Assembly: GCA_008638225.1 (NCBI GenBank)
Contig: VTPP01000012.1
Span: forward strand, 1-36,028
Origin: Pelagibacteraceae bacterium
GTDB taxonomy: Bacteria; Pseudomonadota; Alphaproteobacteria; Pelagibacterales; Pelagibacteraceae
Reading direction: 5' to 3'
Length of the DNA stretch: 36,028 nucleotides
Shown here piece after piece: positions 1 to 9,041 of this stretch. The notes beneath the pieces were generated by a model, which did no database searches, was not told the DNA's origin, and worked only from the letters and a program-made list of their open reading frames with translations. Each line of letters starts with the position of its first letter. The stretch's first letter is position 1. Made by a program: the position numbers and the translations under genes.

Positions 1-704
<704 letters not shown>

Positions 705-707
705 AAA

Positions 708-1109
708 ATGAATGAGACTATCCAGGTTGATATTGTAACACCTGAAAAAAAGATTTTCTCAGAAAACGACATTGTGTCGGTAACAGTTCCTGGGATTGAA
801 GGAGAAATGGGAATTTTGCATAACCATATACCCATTATTAGCTTTCTTAAACCTGGTACAATAAATATTGAAACAAAAAATAAAGAAACAAAATTCTTTA
901 TTGCTGACGGAGTTTTAGAGTTTAATAATAATATTGTAACAATTTTGGCCTCAGAAATTTATGATCTTGCAACAATAAATGCTTTTACTATTGATCAACT
1001 AAAGCAAAAATCTAAAGAAAAAATACAAAAAGAAAACCAGAGTGATAATGACATCTTTTTAGCAGGAAAATTCGAAGAAGAGGTTAATCGACTTACTTCG
1101 GTTAAATAA
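708..1109 (+). CDS. atpC: ATP synthase F1 subunit epsilon
   Basis: The 133-residue product matches F1 epsilon, the rotor-stalk subunit that couples F1 to the c-ring and regulates ATP hydrolysis. The N-terminal beta-sandwich carries the family pattern, with VDIVTPEKKIFSEND near residues 4-18 and GEMGILHNHIPIISFLKPG near residues 32-50. The C-terminal part is a short, charged helical region. It begins three bases after the atpD stop and is the last gene of the atp operon here. Its 3' end overlaps the convergent rppH by eight bases, and I see no hairpin terminator between them. Confidence 0.96.
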   Translation: MNETIQVDIVTPEKKIFSENDIVSVTVPGIEGEMGILHNHIPIISFLKPGTINIETKNKETKFFIADGVLEFNNNIVTILASEIYDLATINAFTIDQLKQKSKEKIQKENQSDNDIFLAGKFEEEVNRLTSVK

Positions 1110-1560
1110 AAGATTTAAATTCTTCCACCAATTCTTTATATAATTCTTTTTTAAATGGTACGATCAGATCAGGTAATTCGTCTATATTAACCCACTTCCA
1201 TTTCTTAAATTCAGGTTTTTTTTGATTTAAGTCTATTTCGTCTTCTTTTCCTAAAAACTCTGCTAAAAACCAAGTTTGCTTTTGTCCCTTATATTTTCCT
1301 TTCCATATTTTACCCAAAAGATAATCAGGAAGATCGTAGGTATATATTTTTTTGGATTTTTTTATAATTTTTATTGTTGAAATTCCTGTTTCTTCTTTTA
1401 ATTCTCTTTTAGCTGCATCAACTAAATTTTCTTCTTTATCAACTCCACCCTGAGGCATCTGCCATGCTGCTTGGTTATCAATTCTTTTGCCGACAAAAAT
1501 TTTTTTATCTTTACTTACAACCATTATGCCAACGCCCTGTCTGTATGGTAGTTTACTCAT
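1102..1560 (-). CDS. rppH: RNA pyrophosphohydrolase, Nudix family
   Basis: This 152-residue Nudix hydrolase resembles RppH, which removes pyrophosphate from the 5' end of triphosphorylated RNAs or cleaves diadenosine polyphosphates. It opens with the typical YRQGVGIMVV and has WQMPQGGVDKEENLVDAAKR at residues 33-52 leading into a full Nudix box (G-x5-E-x7-REL-x-EE-x-G, residues about 39-60). The length is close to the usual 155-160. It is the last gene of the minus-strand run that starts at rplU and lies 13 bases after ctpA. The arrangement ctpA-rppH is common in alphaproteobacteria. Confidence 0.93.
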   Translation of the reverse strand: MSKLPYRQGVGIMVVSKDKKIFVGKRIDNQAAWQMPQGGVDKEENLVDAAKRELKEETGISTIKIIKKSKKIYTYDLPDYLLGKIWKGKYKGQKQTWFLAEFLGKEDEIDLNQKKPEFKKWKWVNIDELPDLIVPFKKELYKELVEEFKSFI

Positions 1561-1573
1561 ATTTGATAAAATT

Positions 1574-2713
1574 TTATCCTCTAAAAAGATTTAAAGCGTA
1601 TTGTAGCTGGTTATCTTTTTTGTCGTCGTTAATTTTAAAATCAGTTTTATTTTCTTTAACTGAAATATCTGGTTCCACACCGATTTCTGAAATAGAGGTT
1701 CCAGACGGCAAATAATATTTAGCAGTTGTGAGTCTGAGTCCACCCTTATCTTTAAGTGGTATTATGGTCTGAACAGATCCTTTGCCAAATGTCTTTTCCC
1801 CAAGAAGTATTGCTCTTTTATGGTCCTTAAGTGAACCGGAAACAATTTCTGAAGCAGAAGCAGAGCCTCTATTAATGAGCACAACTAAAGGCTTGCCATT
1901 TAAAACATCCCCTTTTTTTGCAGTATAGATTTTGATGTCATCTTTGTTTCTTCCTCTAATAGAAACAATTTCACCACTATCCAAAAAAGCATCACTAATT
2001 TTAACTGCTTGTGAAAGTAGTCCTCCAGGATTGTTCCTTAAGTCTAAAATATATCCTTTTATATCTTTGTTAGTCTTTGAAAGGTCTTTTATTTTGGATA
2101 ATAATTGATCATAACTTTGTTCATTAAAAGCTCTAAGCCTTAGATACCCAACTTCTTCTTTGATAGCAGAAGTAACTTCCCTTACTTTTATAATATCTCG
2201 TACAATGGTGAATGATAAATCATCATCTACGTCTTCACGTCTTATAGTTATTTTGATAGAGGTACCAACTTTGCCTCTCATTAAATTTACAGCCTCCATT
2301 ATGTTAAGACCTTTGACCTGTTTATCATTAATTTTAATTATATAATCACCCGGTTTTATACCAACACGATCAGCGGGCGAGTCTTCCATGGGAGAAATAA
2401 CTTTTACGAAACCTTTTTCCATTGTAATTTCGATTCCAAGTCCACCAAATTCTCCTTTAGTATCTACATTCATGTTTTTAAAACTTTCTGGACTCATGTA
2501 GGATGAAAAAGGATCAAGAGACTGCAACATACCATTAATTGCTGCATCAATAACTTCACTTTGATCTACGTCTTTAACATACTCCTTATTAATTTTTTCC
2601 AATACATCAGAAAATAAATCTAATTTTTCATATAAAGTATTATTATTTTTTGCACTAGAGCTTTGAGAAATTAATATAAAGAGCAACAATGCAAACTTAA
2701 AAAAAAATTTCAT
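1574..2713 (-). CDS. ctpA: Carboxy-terminal processing protease, S41 family with PDZ domain
   Basis: The 379-residue protein is a periplasmic C-terminal processing protease. An N-terminal hydrophobic segment (residues about 3-21) looks like a signal peptide. A PDZ domain follows around residues 80-170, including FGGLGIEITMEKGFVKVISP and PADRVGIKPGDYIIKINDK. The S41 catalytic domain contains YILDLRNNPGGLL and the GSASASEIVSG motif; the spacing to FGKGSVQ gives the Ser286/Lys311 dyad expected from Tsp/CtpA. It is somewhat shorter than the typical 430-450. The gene lies seven bases after rlmH, without the EnvC-type peptidase gene often found between them in other alphaproteobacteria. Confidence 0.94.
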   Translation of the reverse strand: MKFFFKFALLLFILISQSSSAKNNNTLYEKLDLFSDVLEKINKEYVKDVDQSEVIDAAINGMLQSLDPFSSYMSPESFKNMNVDTKGEFGGLGIEITMEKGFVKVISPMEDSPADRVGIKPGDYIIKINDKQVKGLNIMEAVNLMRGKVGTSIKITIRREDVDDDLSFTIVRDIIKVREVTSAIKEEVGYLRLRAFNEQSYDQLLSKIKDLSKTNKDIKGYILDLRNNPGGLLSQAVKISDAFLDSGEIVSIRGRNKDDIKIYTAKKGDVLNGKPLVVLINRGSASASEIVSGSLKDHKRAILLGEKTFGKGSVQTIIPLKDKGGLRLTTAKYYLPSGTSISEIGVEPDISVKENKTDFKINDDKKDNQLQYALNLFRG

Positions 2714-2719
2714 AACTAT

Positions 2720-3160
2720 CTAATACTTGTGATAAGGATGGTTTGTTACAATTGTAGCACACCTATAAAATTGTTCACACAAAATTACTCTCGATAAAGA
2801 ATGTGAAAAAGTTAATTTACTTAATGATATTTTTTCGCAATTTGCAGGCTGCATAGAAACACCCTCAGGTTTACCTATTAATAAATACAAATCTTTTATA
2901 TTATTATTTAAATTTTTTAATATCATTTGGGTAAACTCAGTGCTTGAGTAAAGCTTTCCTTCTTCACTTAAAATTAATATTTTTTTATGAACATTTTTTT
3001 CTTTAATTATTTTAATAATTTCTTTGGCTGTAGAGTGCTTTATATTAAAACTGCTAAATCCACTTTTTTTTATTAAATTAATTCTTTTTTGATACATTTC
3101 ACACAATTCTCTCTCAGGACTTTTGTTAATTCTTCCTTCACACAAAATTGTGACTTTCAT
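2720..3160 (-). CDS. rlmH: 23S rRNA pseudouridine-1915 N3-methyltransferase RlmH
   Basis: The 146-residue product is a SPOUT-class methyltransferase that modifies pseudouridine 1915 in helix 69 of 23S rRNA. The family landmarks are seen: LLIGKPEG (a variant of the SAM-binding IGGADG loop), then KLTFSHSLSRVILCEQFYRC and a C-terminal NHPYHKY that fits the usual GHPYHR/K end. It overlaps the rsfS stop codon by one base (TAATG arrangement), which suggests translational coupling. The protein is slightly shorter than the usual 155 residues, in keeping with compact proteins throughout the window. Confidence 0.94.
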   Translation of the reverse strand: MKVTILCEGRINKSPERELCEMYQKRINLIKKSGFSSFNIKHSTAKEIIKIIKEKNVHKKILILSEEGKLYSSTEFTQMILKNLNNNIKDLYLLIGKPEGVSMQPANCEKISLSKLTFSHSLSRVILCEQFYRCATIVTNHPYHKY

Positions 3161-3516
3161 TACACAGAGATATTTTGCTTAGGAAGGATATCTTCCCACA
3201 TTTTTTCTAAATTATATAGCGCCCTTTTTTCAGGATGAAATATATGAATTATAATCTCAATAGCATCTATTAATTTCCAGTCATCGCTTTCTTTTCCTTC
3301 GATTGTACAATTTTTTATACCTAACTTTTTTAACTCGTGCGCAGTTATTTCTGAAACAGCTTGTATGTGTCTTGAAGAAGTACCGCTTGCTACAATCATA
3401 TAATCAGCGATAGAACTTTTATCTTTTAGATCTATAGTAACGATATTTGTTGCTTTATTGTCGTCCAGTATTTTTTTTATTTGAGATACAAGATTTGTTT
3501 TTTTTGAAATTGGCAT
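3160..3516 (-). CDS. rsfS: Ribosome silencing factor RsfS
   Basis: This 118-residue protein belongs to the RsfS/Iojap family, which binds ribosomal protein L14 and blocks subunit joining under nutrient limitation. Family features are visible: IADYMIVASGTSSRHIQAVS near residues 36-55, IEGKESDDWKLIDAIEIIIHIF near residues 78-99, and a terminal YNLEKMWED. It is sandwiched between nadD (14-base gap) and rlmH (one-base overlap), the standard nadD-rsfS-rlmH order. The N-terminal 20 residues are less conserved and lysine-rich. Confidence 0.94.
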   Translation of the reverse strand: MPISKKTNLVSQIKKILDDNKATNIVTIDLKDKSSIADYMIVASGTSSRHIQAVSEITAHELKKLGIKNCTIEGKESDDWKLIDAIEIIIHIFHPEKRALYNLEKMWEDILPKQNISV

Positions 3517-3530
3517 TTAATTAGGGTTCT

Positions 3531-4112
3531 TTATAGACTAATTCTTAATCTCGAAGAAGAAAGATTTAAACCTTTATTATTGACATAAATCCACTCATTT
3601 TTTTTTACTCTCCTTTTTTTTAAAATCGAAATATTTATTTTGAAATTAGCAAATTTTTTTGCAGCTAAAGATTTCATGGCTAGCTTTTTATATCCAGGCC
3701 TATTTATTATTACAATTGTGCAAAGCTCAAATATTTTTTTATAATTTTGCCATTTGTGAAAATCAATTAAATTATCTGCACCAATTATGAAGAATAGTTG
3801 AACTTTGTTGCTAAGTGTCTTTTTGACAGATTTAATAATATTAATTGTTAAATCAGGCTTTTTTATATTTTTTGTATTCAAAATTTTAATTTTAGAGTTT
3901 TTTTTTATTATTTTTTTACATAAAAAAATTCTTTTTTTCTCTGATATAGAAGGTATAAATTTTTTTAAAGGATTTTGTCTAGTAACAGTCCAAAATAATT
4001 TTTCTAATCTTAAATTTTTTATTGCTAAGTTTGAAATATAAACATGACCTTTGTGGGGGGGATCAAAAGTGCCTCCTAAAATTCCGATATTTTTATAAAT
4101 ATCTGTAATCAA
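3531..4112 (-). CDS. nadD: Nicotinate-nucleotide adenylyltransferase, TTG start
   Basis: The 193-residue product makes deamido-NAD from nicotinate mononucleotide and ATP. It has the nucleotidyltransferase motif GGTFDPPHKGH (residues 13-23, with HxGH at 20-23) and the C-terminal LSSSRLR that corresponds to the ISSTxIR signature. FIIGADNLIDFHKW near residues 108-121 is also typical. The only plausible start in front of the motif is TTG at 4112-4110, overlapping the proA stop as TTGA, so a non-ATG start with coupling to proA is likely. Lysine and isoleucine content is very high, as expected from the base composition. Confidence 0.93.
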   Translation of the reverse strand: MITDIYKNIGILGGTFDPPHKGHVYISNLAIKNLRLEKLFWTVTRQNPLKKFIPSISEKKRIFLCKKIIKKNSKIKILNTKNIKKPDLTINIIKSVKKTLSNKVQLFFIIGADNLIDFHKWQNYKKIFELCTIVIINRPGYKKLAMKSLAAKKFANFKINISILKKRRVKKNEWIYVNNKGLNLSSSRLRISL

Positions 4113-5368
4113 GTTCTAATTTGTCCGTTGCCCTTAACTACATATTTATAGGTAGTTAGCTGTTCTAGCCCCACAGGTCCTCTTGGGTGAAGCTTGTTTG
4201 TAGATATTCCTACTTCTGCGCCAAAGCCAAATTCATAACCATCCGCAAATTGCGTTGATGTATTATGCATAACAATTGAGCTACTTACTTCTTCTAAAAA
4301 TTTTTGAGCACTTTTCTTGTTTTGCGTTATAATTGCTTCCGTATGGTTTGTTCCATATTTTTTTATGTGAGAGATTGCATCATCAATGCTGTTCACTACT
4401 TTTACAGAGATAATAGAGTCCAAATATTCAGTTCTCCAGTCTTTCTCAGTTGCAAGAATTGCATTAGTAAAATACTTTTTTACTAATCGATCCCCAATAA
4501 TTTTACATTGATTTTTACTAAGAAGGTTTAATATTGGAATAAGATGTGTTCTTAAAACTTTTTTGTGTATTAATAAAGTTTCAGTCGCTCCACAAATACT
4601 GGTTCTTCGTAGTTTTGCATTTAAAATAATTTTTTTTGACATCTCTATAGGTGCATCAGAATCTACATATGTATGACAAAGACCCTCTAGGTGACCAATT
4701 ACAGGAATTTTTGATAAATCTAAAACCTTTTTCACGAGACTTTTTCCTCCCCTAGGAACTATTACGTCAATATAAGATTGCATGTTAGATAATAAATAAT
4801 CAACATGGTCTCTACTCGTTTTATTTATTAATTGTACACAATCAGGGTTAATTTTATTTTTTTTTAAAACATTTCTAAATAAATTAGAAAGAATTGTGTT
4901 TGAATAAAATGCCTCTGTACCACCGCGTAAAATTGCACAATTTCCAGACTTAAAACACAAAATTGAAATATCGGTTGTTACATTTGGTCTTGCCTCGTAA
5001 ATAACTCCAATCACACCAATTGGCATAGTAATTTTTTGTATCGTTAGGCCATTAGGTCTTTTCCATGAGCTAACAATTCTTTTAGTAGGGTCTTTGAGTT
5101 TAATTACCTCCCTAATAGATTTAATGATCAATTCTATACGGTCATTTGTTAATATCGATCTTTCAATTATATTTTCTTTAATTTTGTTTATTTTTGCTCT
5201 TTTAATATCCAGAGCATTTGCGTTTAAAATTTTTTTCTTATTTTTTTTGATTTCTTGAATATAATCATTCAATATTTTATTTTTTTTTTCTTCCTTCAGC
5301 TTAGCCACAGACTCGGATGCAACCTTAGCTTTTCTGCCAAGCTCATCTAGATATTTATTTTTTTTCAT
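4109..5368 (-). CDS. proA: Gamma-glutamyl phosphate reductase
   Basis: The 419-residue protein reduces gamma-glutamyl phosphate to glutamate semialdehyde, the second step of proline synthesis. It belongs to the aldehyde dehydrogenase superfamily. PIGVIGVIYEARPNVT, NCAILRGGTEA, VIVPRGGKSL and GHLEGLCHTYVD are characteristic, and the catalytic cysteine sits in RRTSICGATETLL near residue 259. The C-terminal region ends with PRGPVGLEQLTTYKYVVKG, also typical. Length matches the family. It overlaps proB by 14 bases and nadD by four bases, so the three are probably co-translated. Confidence 0.96.
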   Translation of the reverse strand: MKKNKYLDELGRKAKVASESVAKLKEEKKNKILNDYIQEIKKNKKKILNANALDIKRAKINKIKENIIERSILTNDRIELIIKSIREVIKLKDPTKRIVSSWKRPNGLTIQKITMPIGVIGVIYEARPNVTTDISILCFKSGNCAILRGGTEAFYSNTILSNLFRNVLKKNKINPDCVQLINKTSRDHVDYLLSNMQSYIDVIVPRGGKSLVKKVLDLSKIPVIGHLEGLCHTYVDSDAPIEMSKKIILNAKLRRTSICGATETLLIHKKVLRTHLIPILNLLSKNQCKIIGDRLVKKYFTNAILATEKDWRTEYLDSIISVKVVNSIDDAISHIKKYGTNHTEAIITQNKKSAQKFLEEVSSSIVMHNTSTQFADGYEFGFGAEVGISTNKLHPRGPVGLEQLTTYKYVVKGNGQIRT

Positions 5369-6479
5369 TTTTTTTATCTCTCACCAAATTATCTATATGA
5401 ATTACTTCTCCACGTGAAGAATATCCTAGAACTTTGTTAATACGATCACTTTTTAATCCCTTGATTTTTTTAACATCATCGCTTGAATAAGAAGTCACAC
5501 CTAGACCAATTTTTTTTTTATTTATATCAACTACAGAAACAGTATCTCCTCTTTGAAAAGAGCCTGTGAGATCAACAATTCCAACAGGTAGTAAACTCTT
5601 ACCCGCAGAAAGCGCTACAGCAGCTCCTTGGTCAACTATAATGGTTCCTTTAGTTTTAATAGTCCCCATAATCCATTTTTTTTTAGCGTTGTATAAATTT
5701 ATTTTAGGAACAAACCAAGTGTACTTTTTTCTATTTAATATATTTTGAATAGGATTATTAACCTTTCCAGAACTAATTAGCATATGGCAACCAGAGTCCA
5801 TGCAAATTTTTGCAGCTTCAATTTTTGTTATCATTCCGCCAGATCCGTAGTCACTAATACTTTTTGTTGCAAGTTTTTCTATTGCTTTATTAATTTCTGT
5901 AACTTTTTCTATAAACACAGAGTCTTGAAATTGATTTGGATTTTTAGAATATAAACCGTCAATATCTGAAAGCATAATAAGGGTGTCAGCATTCGTTATT
6001 TGAGCAACCCTAGCGGCTAAGCGATCATTGTCGCCATAACGAATTTCAGTCGTTGCAGTAGTATCATTTTCATTAACTATTGGAACAATTCCCATTTCAA
6101 ACAAATTAGCGATAGTATCTTTAGCATTTAAAGCCCTTCTTCTATTTTCAGTATCTTCAAGAGTAAGCAAAATTTGTCCAATTTTTAATTTTTTTCTTAA
6201 AAAAGATTTTTTAAATATATTCATTAACTCTATTTGGCCAACAGCAGCAACAGCTTGGTGTTCTTTAAGCTTTAATTTTTTTTTATTTTTTTTTAATATT
6301 TTACAACCCAGAGCAATAGCTCCTGATGTTACTATTATTATTTTTATTTTCTTTTGAATTAGAAAATAAACATCATCGATTAATTTATTAATCCAAATAT
6401 TATTAAAATTATCAGTTTGATCTACTAGTGTTGAAGAGCCAATTTTAATAACAATTAATTTAGAATTTAGAATATTCAT
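5355..6479 (-). CDS. proB: Glutamate 5-kinase with C-terminal PUA domain
   Basis: The 374-residue product phosphorylates glutamate, the first and feedback-controlled step of proline synthesis. The amino-acid-kinase domain (about residues 1-265) shows VIKIGSSTLVD at the N-terminus, VTSGAIALG, PIVNENDTTA, FGDNDRLAA-like RYGDNDRLAARVA and SDIDGLYSKNP. The PUA domain follows from about residue 280, including TKGTIIVDQGAAVALSAGKS and YSSDDVKKIKG. Length matches the two-domain form. It shares one base with obgE (TAATG) and overlaps proA, consistent with one transcript. Confidence 0.96.
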   Translation of the reverse strand: MNILNSKLIVIKIGSSTLVDQTDNFNNIWINKLIDDVYFLIQKKIKIIIVTSGAIALGCKILKKNKKKLKLKEHQAVAAVGQIELMNIFKKSFLRKKLKIGQILLTLEDTENRRRALNAKDTIANLFEMGIVPIVNENDTTATTEIRYGDNDRLAARVAQITNADTLIMLSDIDGLYSKNPNQFQDSVFIEKVTEINKAIEKLATKSISDYGSGGMITKIEAAKICMDSGCHMLISSGKVNNPIQNILNRKKYTWFVPKINLYNAKKKWIMGTIKTKGTIIVDQGAAVALSAGKSLLPVGIVDLTGSFQRGDTVSVVDINKKKIGLGVTSYSSDDVKKIKGLKSDRINKVLGYSSRGEVIHIDNLVRDKKNEKK

Positions 6480-7447
6480 TACAAGGCCCTTAAAACAGAA
6501 TTAATATTTTGCTTGTTAAGAATTGAAATTTCAAAAAATTTTTTCTTAAAAAAAGTTTTAAATTTTTTAAGTTTTTCATTTTTTTCTTTTTCCTCTAATA
6601 AATCTATTTTGTTAAACACCACAATCTCTCTTTTCTTTAATAATTGCTCACTATATTGTCTAAGTTCTTCTCTTATTATTTTGTAATTAGTAATCAAATC
6701 TTCCTCATTAATATCTATAATATGCAATAAACTTTTACATCTCTCTATATGCTTAAGAAACTGGTCACCCAATCCCACACCTTTGTGCGCACCTTCAATT
6801 AATCCAGGTATATCAGCCAAAACAATTTCTTTATCGTCAATTTGCAAAACTCCAAGATTCGGATTTAAAGTTGTGAAGGGATAGTTTGCAATTTTTGGTC
6901 TAGCTCTGGTAGAAATTGAAAGAAAGCTAGATTTTCCAGCATTTGGAAATCCAATTAATCCTACATCTGCTATAATTTTAAGTTCAAGCCAAACACAAAT
7001 TTCTTCTCCCTCTTTTCCTTTTGTAAATTTTCTTGGTGCTCGATTAGTTGAGCTCTTAAATTTTGTATTACCAGCACCTCCCAAACCTCCTTTTGCCAAA
7101 ATAAACTCTTCATTTTCTTTTGTAAAATCATAAATTAAAGTTTTCTTATCTTCAGCATATACTTGGGTTCCAAGAGGAACACGTAGATATAGATCATTTC
7201 CTCCATGACCAGTTTTGTTTGTTGATCCTCCCTTTTCTCCATTCGTAGCTTTAAAGTGTTGCGCATATCTGAAATCTATTAAAGTATTTAATCCATTTAC
7301 CGCTTTTAGGATTACTGATCCACCAGAACCTCCATCGCCACCATTTGGTCCACCAAATTCTACGAACTTTTCTCTTCGGAAACTAGCTAGACCATTACCT
7401 CCATCCCCAGCTTTAACATAAATTTTAGCTTGATCTAAAAATTTCAT
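6479..7447 (-). CDS. obgE: Obg family GTPase
   Basis: This 322-residue GTPase acts in large-ribosomal-subunit assembly and stress response. The glycine-rich Obg fold covers residues 1 to about 157 ([32 protein letters not shown]). The G domain follows with the P-loop GFPNAGKSS at about 164-172, [12 protein letters not shown] as G3, and NKIDLL as G4. There is no C-terminal OCT domain, and the length is at the short end of the family. It follows rpmA by 48 bases, matching the widely conserved rplU-rpmA-obgE order. Confidence 0.96.
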   Translation of the reverse strand: MKFLDQAKIYVKAGDGGNGLASFRREKFVEFGGPNGGDGGSGGSVILKAVNGLNTLIDFRYAQHFKATNGEKGGSTNKTGHGGNDLYLRVPLGTQVYAEDKKTLIYDFTKENEEFILAKGGLGGAGNTKFKSSTNRAPRKFTKGKEGEEICVWLELKIIADVGLIGFPNAGKSSFLSISTRARPKIANYPFTTLNPNLGVLQIDDKEIVLADIPGLIEGAHKGVGLGDQFLKHIERCKSLLHIIDINEEDLITNYKIIREELRQYSEQLLKKREIVVFNKIDLLEEKEKNEKLKKFKTFFKKKFFEISILNKQNINSVLRAL

Positions 7448-7495
7448 AATTGAGAAATTATACGATGATTAGTTCTTAAAAAAAGAACTGATTAC

Positions 7496-7750
7496 TTAGT
7501 GAGGGATGACTGAAATGTAGGTTTTTCCAAATTTTTTGGTTTGGAATTTAACTCTTCCACTTACTTTTGCAAAGATAGTGTGATCTTTTCCCATACCAAC
7601 ATTTAAACCTGGATGCATTTTTGTCCCTCTTTGCCTTAAAATGATATTTCCAGGTATAACAACTTGTTCGCCATATTTTTTGACACCAAGTCTTCTTCCT
7701 GCGCTATCTCGGCCGTTTCGTGTTGATCCACCAGCTTTTTTTGTTGCCAT
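7496..7750 (-). CDS. rpmA: 50S ribosomal protein L27
   Basis: The 84-residue protein is ribosomal protein L27, whose N-terminal tail reaches the peptidyl-transferase centre. It starts directly with [20 protein letters not shown], the conserved N-terminus, so no cleavable extension of the Firmicutes type is present. [18 protein letters not shown] and GVGKDHTIF-like [14 protein letters not shown] are also visible. It lies 19 bases after rplU and 48 bases before obgE. Confidence 0.98.
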   Translation of the reverse strand: MATKKAGGSTRNGRDSAGRRLGVKKYGEQVVIPGNIILRQRGTKMHPGLNVGMGKDHTIFAKVSGRVKFQTKKFGKTYISVIPH

Positions 7751-7769
7751 AGTATAATTTTTATATCAC

Positions 7770-8180
7770 TTATTTGTTTATATTTTCAATCTTTTCTTTA
7801 CTCTTTTTTACTTCAACTTTGGTAGTTTTTGGTTCCAATGTGGCCTCTGATAAAAGTTTTCCATTTTTACCAAAAATTTTAGTAATTTGAACTACAGAAA
7901 TTTTTTGTCTATGACCTTTTCTTCTTCTAGAATTTTGTCTTCTTCTTTTGGTAAAAGCTATGACAGTCCTATTTTTTGTTTGCTTAACTATTTTTCCTTC
8001 AACTTTTGCACCTTCTAAAATGGGTAGTCCAATTTCAATGTCATCATCTTTGTTTGTAAGCAAAACCTGGTCAAAATTAACAACCTGACCCTCCTCCACG
8101 GAAAGCTTTTCTAGACGCAGGGTATCGTTTGCTGCAACTTTATATTGTTTTCCACCTGTATGAATTACTGCAAATGTCAT
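7770..8180 (-). CDS. rplU: 50S ribosomal protein L21
   Basis: The 136-residue product is ribosomal protein L21, which binds 23S rRNA. It begins MTFAVIHTGGKQYKV and contains FTKRRRQNSRRRKGHRQK, the basic family core. Residues after about 105 form a lysine- and glutamate-rich tail absent from the ~103-residue E. coli protein but common in alphaproteobacteria. It is the first gene of the long minus-strand run and has a strong promoter at about 8204-8231. Confidence 0.97.
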   Translation of the reverse strand: MTFAVIHTGGKQYKVAANDTLRLEKLSVEEGQVVNFDQVLLTNKDDDIEIGLPILEGAKVEGKIVKQTKNRTVIAFTKRRRQNSRRRKGHRQKISVVQITKIFGKNGKLLSEATLEPKTTKVEVKKSKEKIENINK

Positions 8181-8203
8181 AATGTATTTTTTAAAGTAGG
8201 GGC

Positions 8204-8231
8204 AATATATCCAGCAAGCTTACCATGTCAA
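8204..8231 (-). promoter_or_regulatory. Sigma-70-type promoter for rplU-rpmA-obgE run
   Basis: On the minus strand a perfect TTGACA (8231-8226) is separated by 16 bases from TATATT (8209-8204). Transcription would begin near 8197, leaving a 5' leader of under 20 bases before the rplU ATG at 8180. The match to the -35 consensus is exact and -10 is 5 of 6, making this one of the clearest promoters in the window. It probably drives the ribosomal genes and at least part of the genes that follow down to rppH. Confidence 0.7.
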
Positions 8232-8250
8232 GGCGTTAGATAGTAAATAA

Positions 8251-9012
8251 CTAAAAATTATCCTTAAGTTTCCTTAGTTTTGAGAAGACTTCTAGTTCGG
8301 TTGCGTTTTCAAGTGAAATAGCTTTTCTAATTTTTGTATCATCAAGTCTAAAAAAAATATTTGTTTTTTGCTCATCCATGACTGTGGTTGGTATAGTTGG
8401 TATATTGTGTTTTCTCTGATCTAAAATAATTTGTTCTTTTATTTTTAAATCTTTATTATTTTTGTCAATCGACATACAAAAATTTAAGTTTGATTTTGTA
8501 TACTCATGTCCACAAAATATTTTAGTTTCAGGTGCTAGATTCTTAACTTTGTTAATCGAATGATACATTTGATTCATTGTCCCCTCAAATACCCTTCCGC
8601 AACCTAATGAAAAAACAATATCTCCCACAAAAGCTATTTTTTCATTTCTTAAATAATAAAAAACGTGCCCAGAAGTATGCCCAGGAGCGTGATGAGTTTC
8701 TATTTCTAGGTTTCCTATTTTTGTCGTTTCTTTGTCTTTTAAAAAAATATCAATACCTGGTATTCGATCTTTATCAGCAGCAAATCCTAATATACTACAA
8801 TTATATTTCTGTTTTAATAAAATATTTCCACCAACGTGATCAGAATGATGATGTGTATTTAGGATATAATTAGGAACTAAATTTTTTTTTTTTAAAAAAT
8901 TATCAACCGCACCAAACTCTGCAGGATCAATTAAGATAATATTTTTGTTTACTGCGTCGATGATGCAGTAAGAGTAGTTATCAGCCAAACATGGAATTAG
9001 ATTTACAATCAT
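8251..9012 (-). CDS. gloB: Hydroxyacylglutathione hydrolase (glyoxalase II)
   Basis: The 253-residue protein is a metallo-beta-lactamase-fold enzyme that hydrolyses S-lactoylglutathione, the second step of methylglyoxal detoxification. The metal-binding HxHxDH motif is at residues 54-59 (THHHSDHVGG). Further ligands are seen in HHAPGHTSGHVFYY, FVGDIVFSLGCGRVFEGT and IFCGHEYTKSN, all typical of GloB rather than other family members. The length matches. It is divergent from the adjacent methyltransferase-like gene, a neighbour relation often seen in alphaproteobacteria. Confidence 0.94.
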   Translation of the reverse strand: MIVNLIPCLADNYSYCIIDAVNKNIILIDPAEFGAVDNFLKKKNLVPNYILNTHHHSDHVGGNILLKQKYNCSILGFAADKDRIPGIDIFLKDKETTKIGNLEIETHHAPGHTSGHVFYYLRNEKIAFVGDIVFSLGCGRVFEGTMNQMYHSINKVKNLAPETKIFCGHEYTKSNLNFCMSIDKNNKDLKIKEQIILDQRKHNIPTIPTTVMDEQKTNIFFRLDDTKIRKAISLENATELEVFSKLRKLKDNF

Positions 9013-9041
9013 TTATTTTTTTTTGTATTATATAAATAATT

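Noticed and set aside
8577-8873. 98-residue plus-strand frame inside gloB
   Set aside because: It is the antisense shadow of the clear metallo-hydrolase motifs of gloB.
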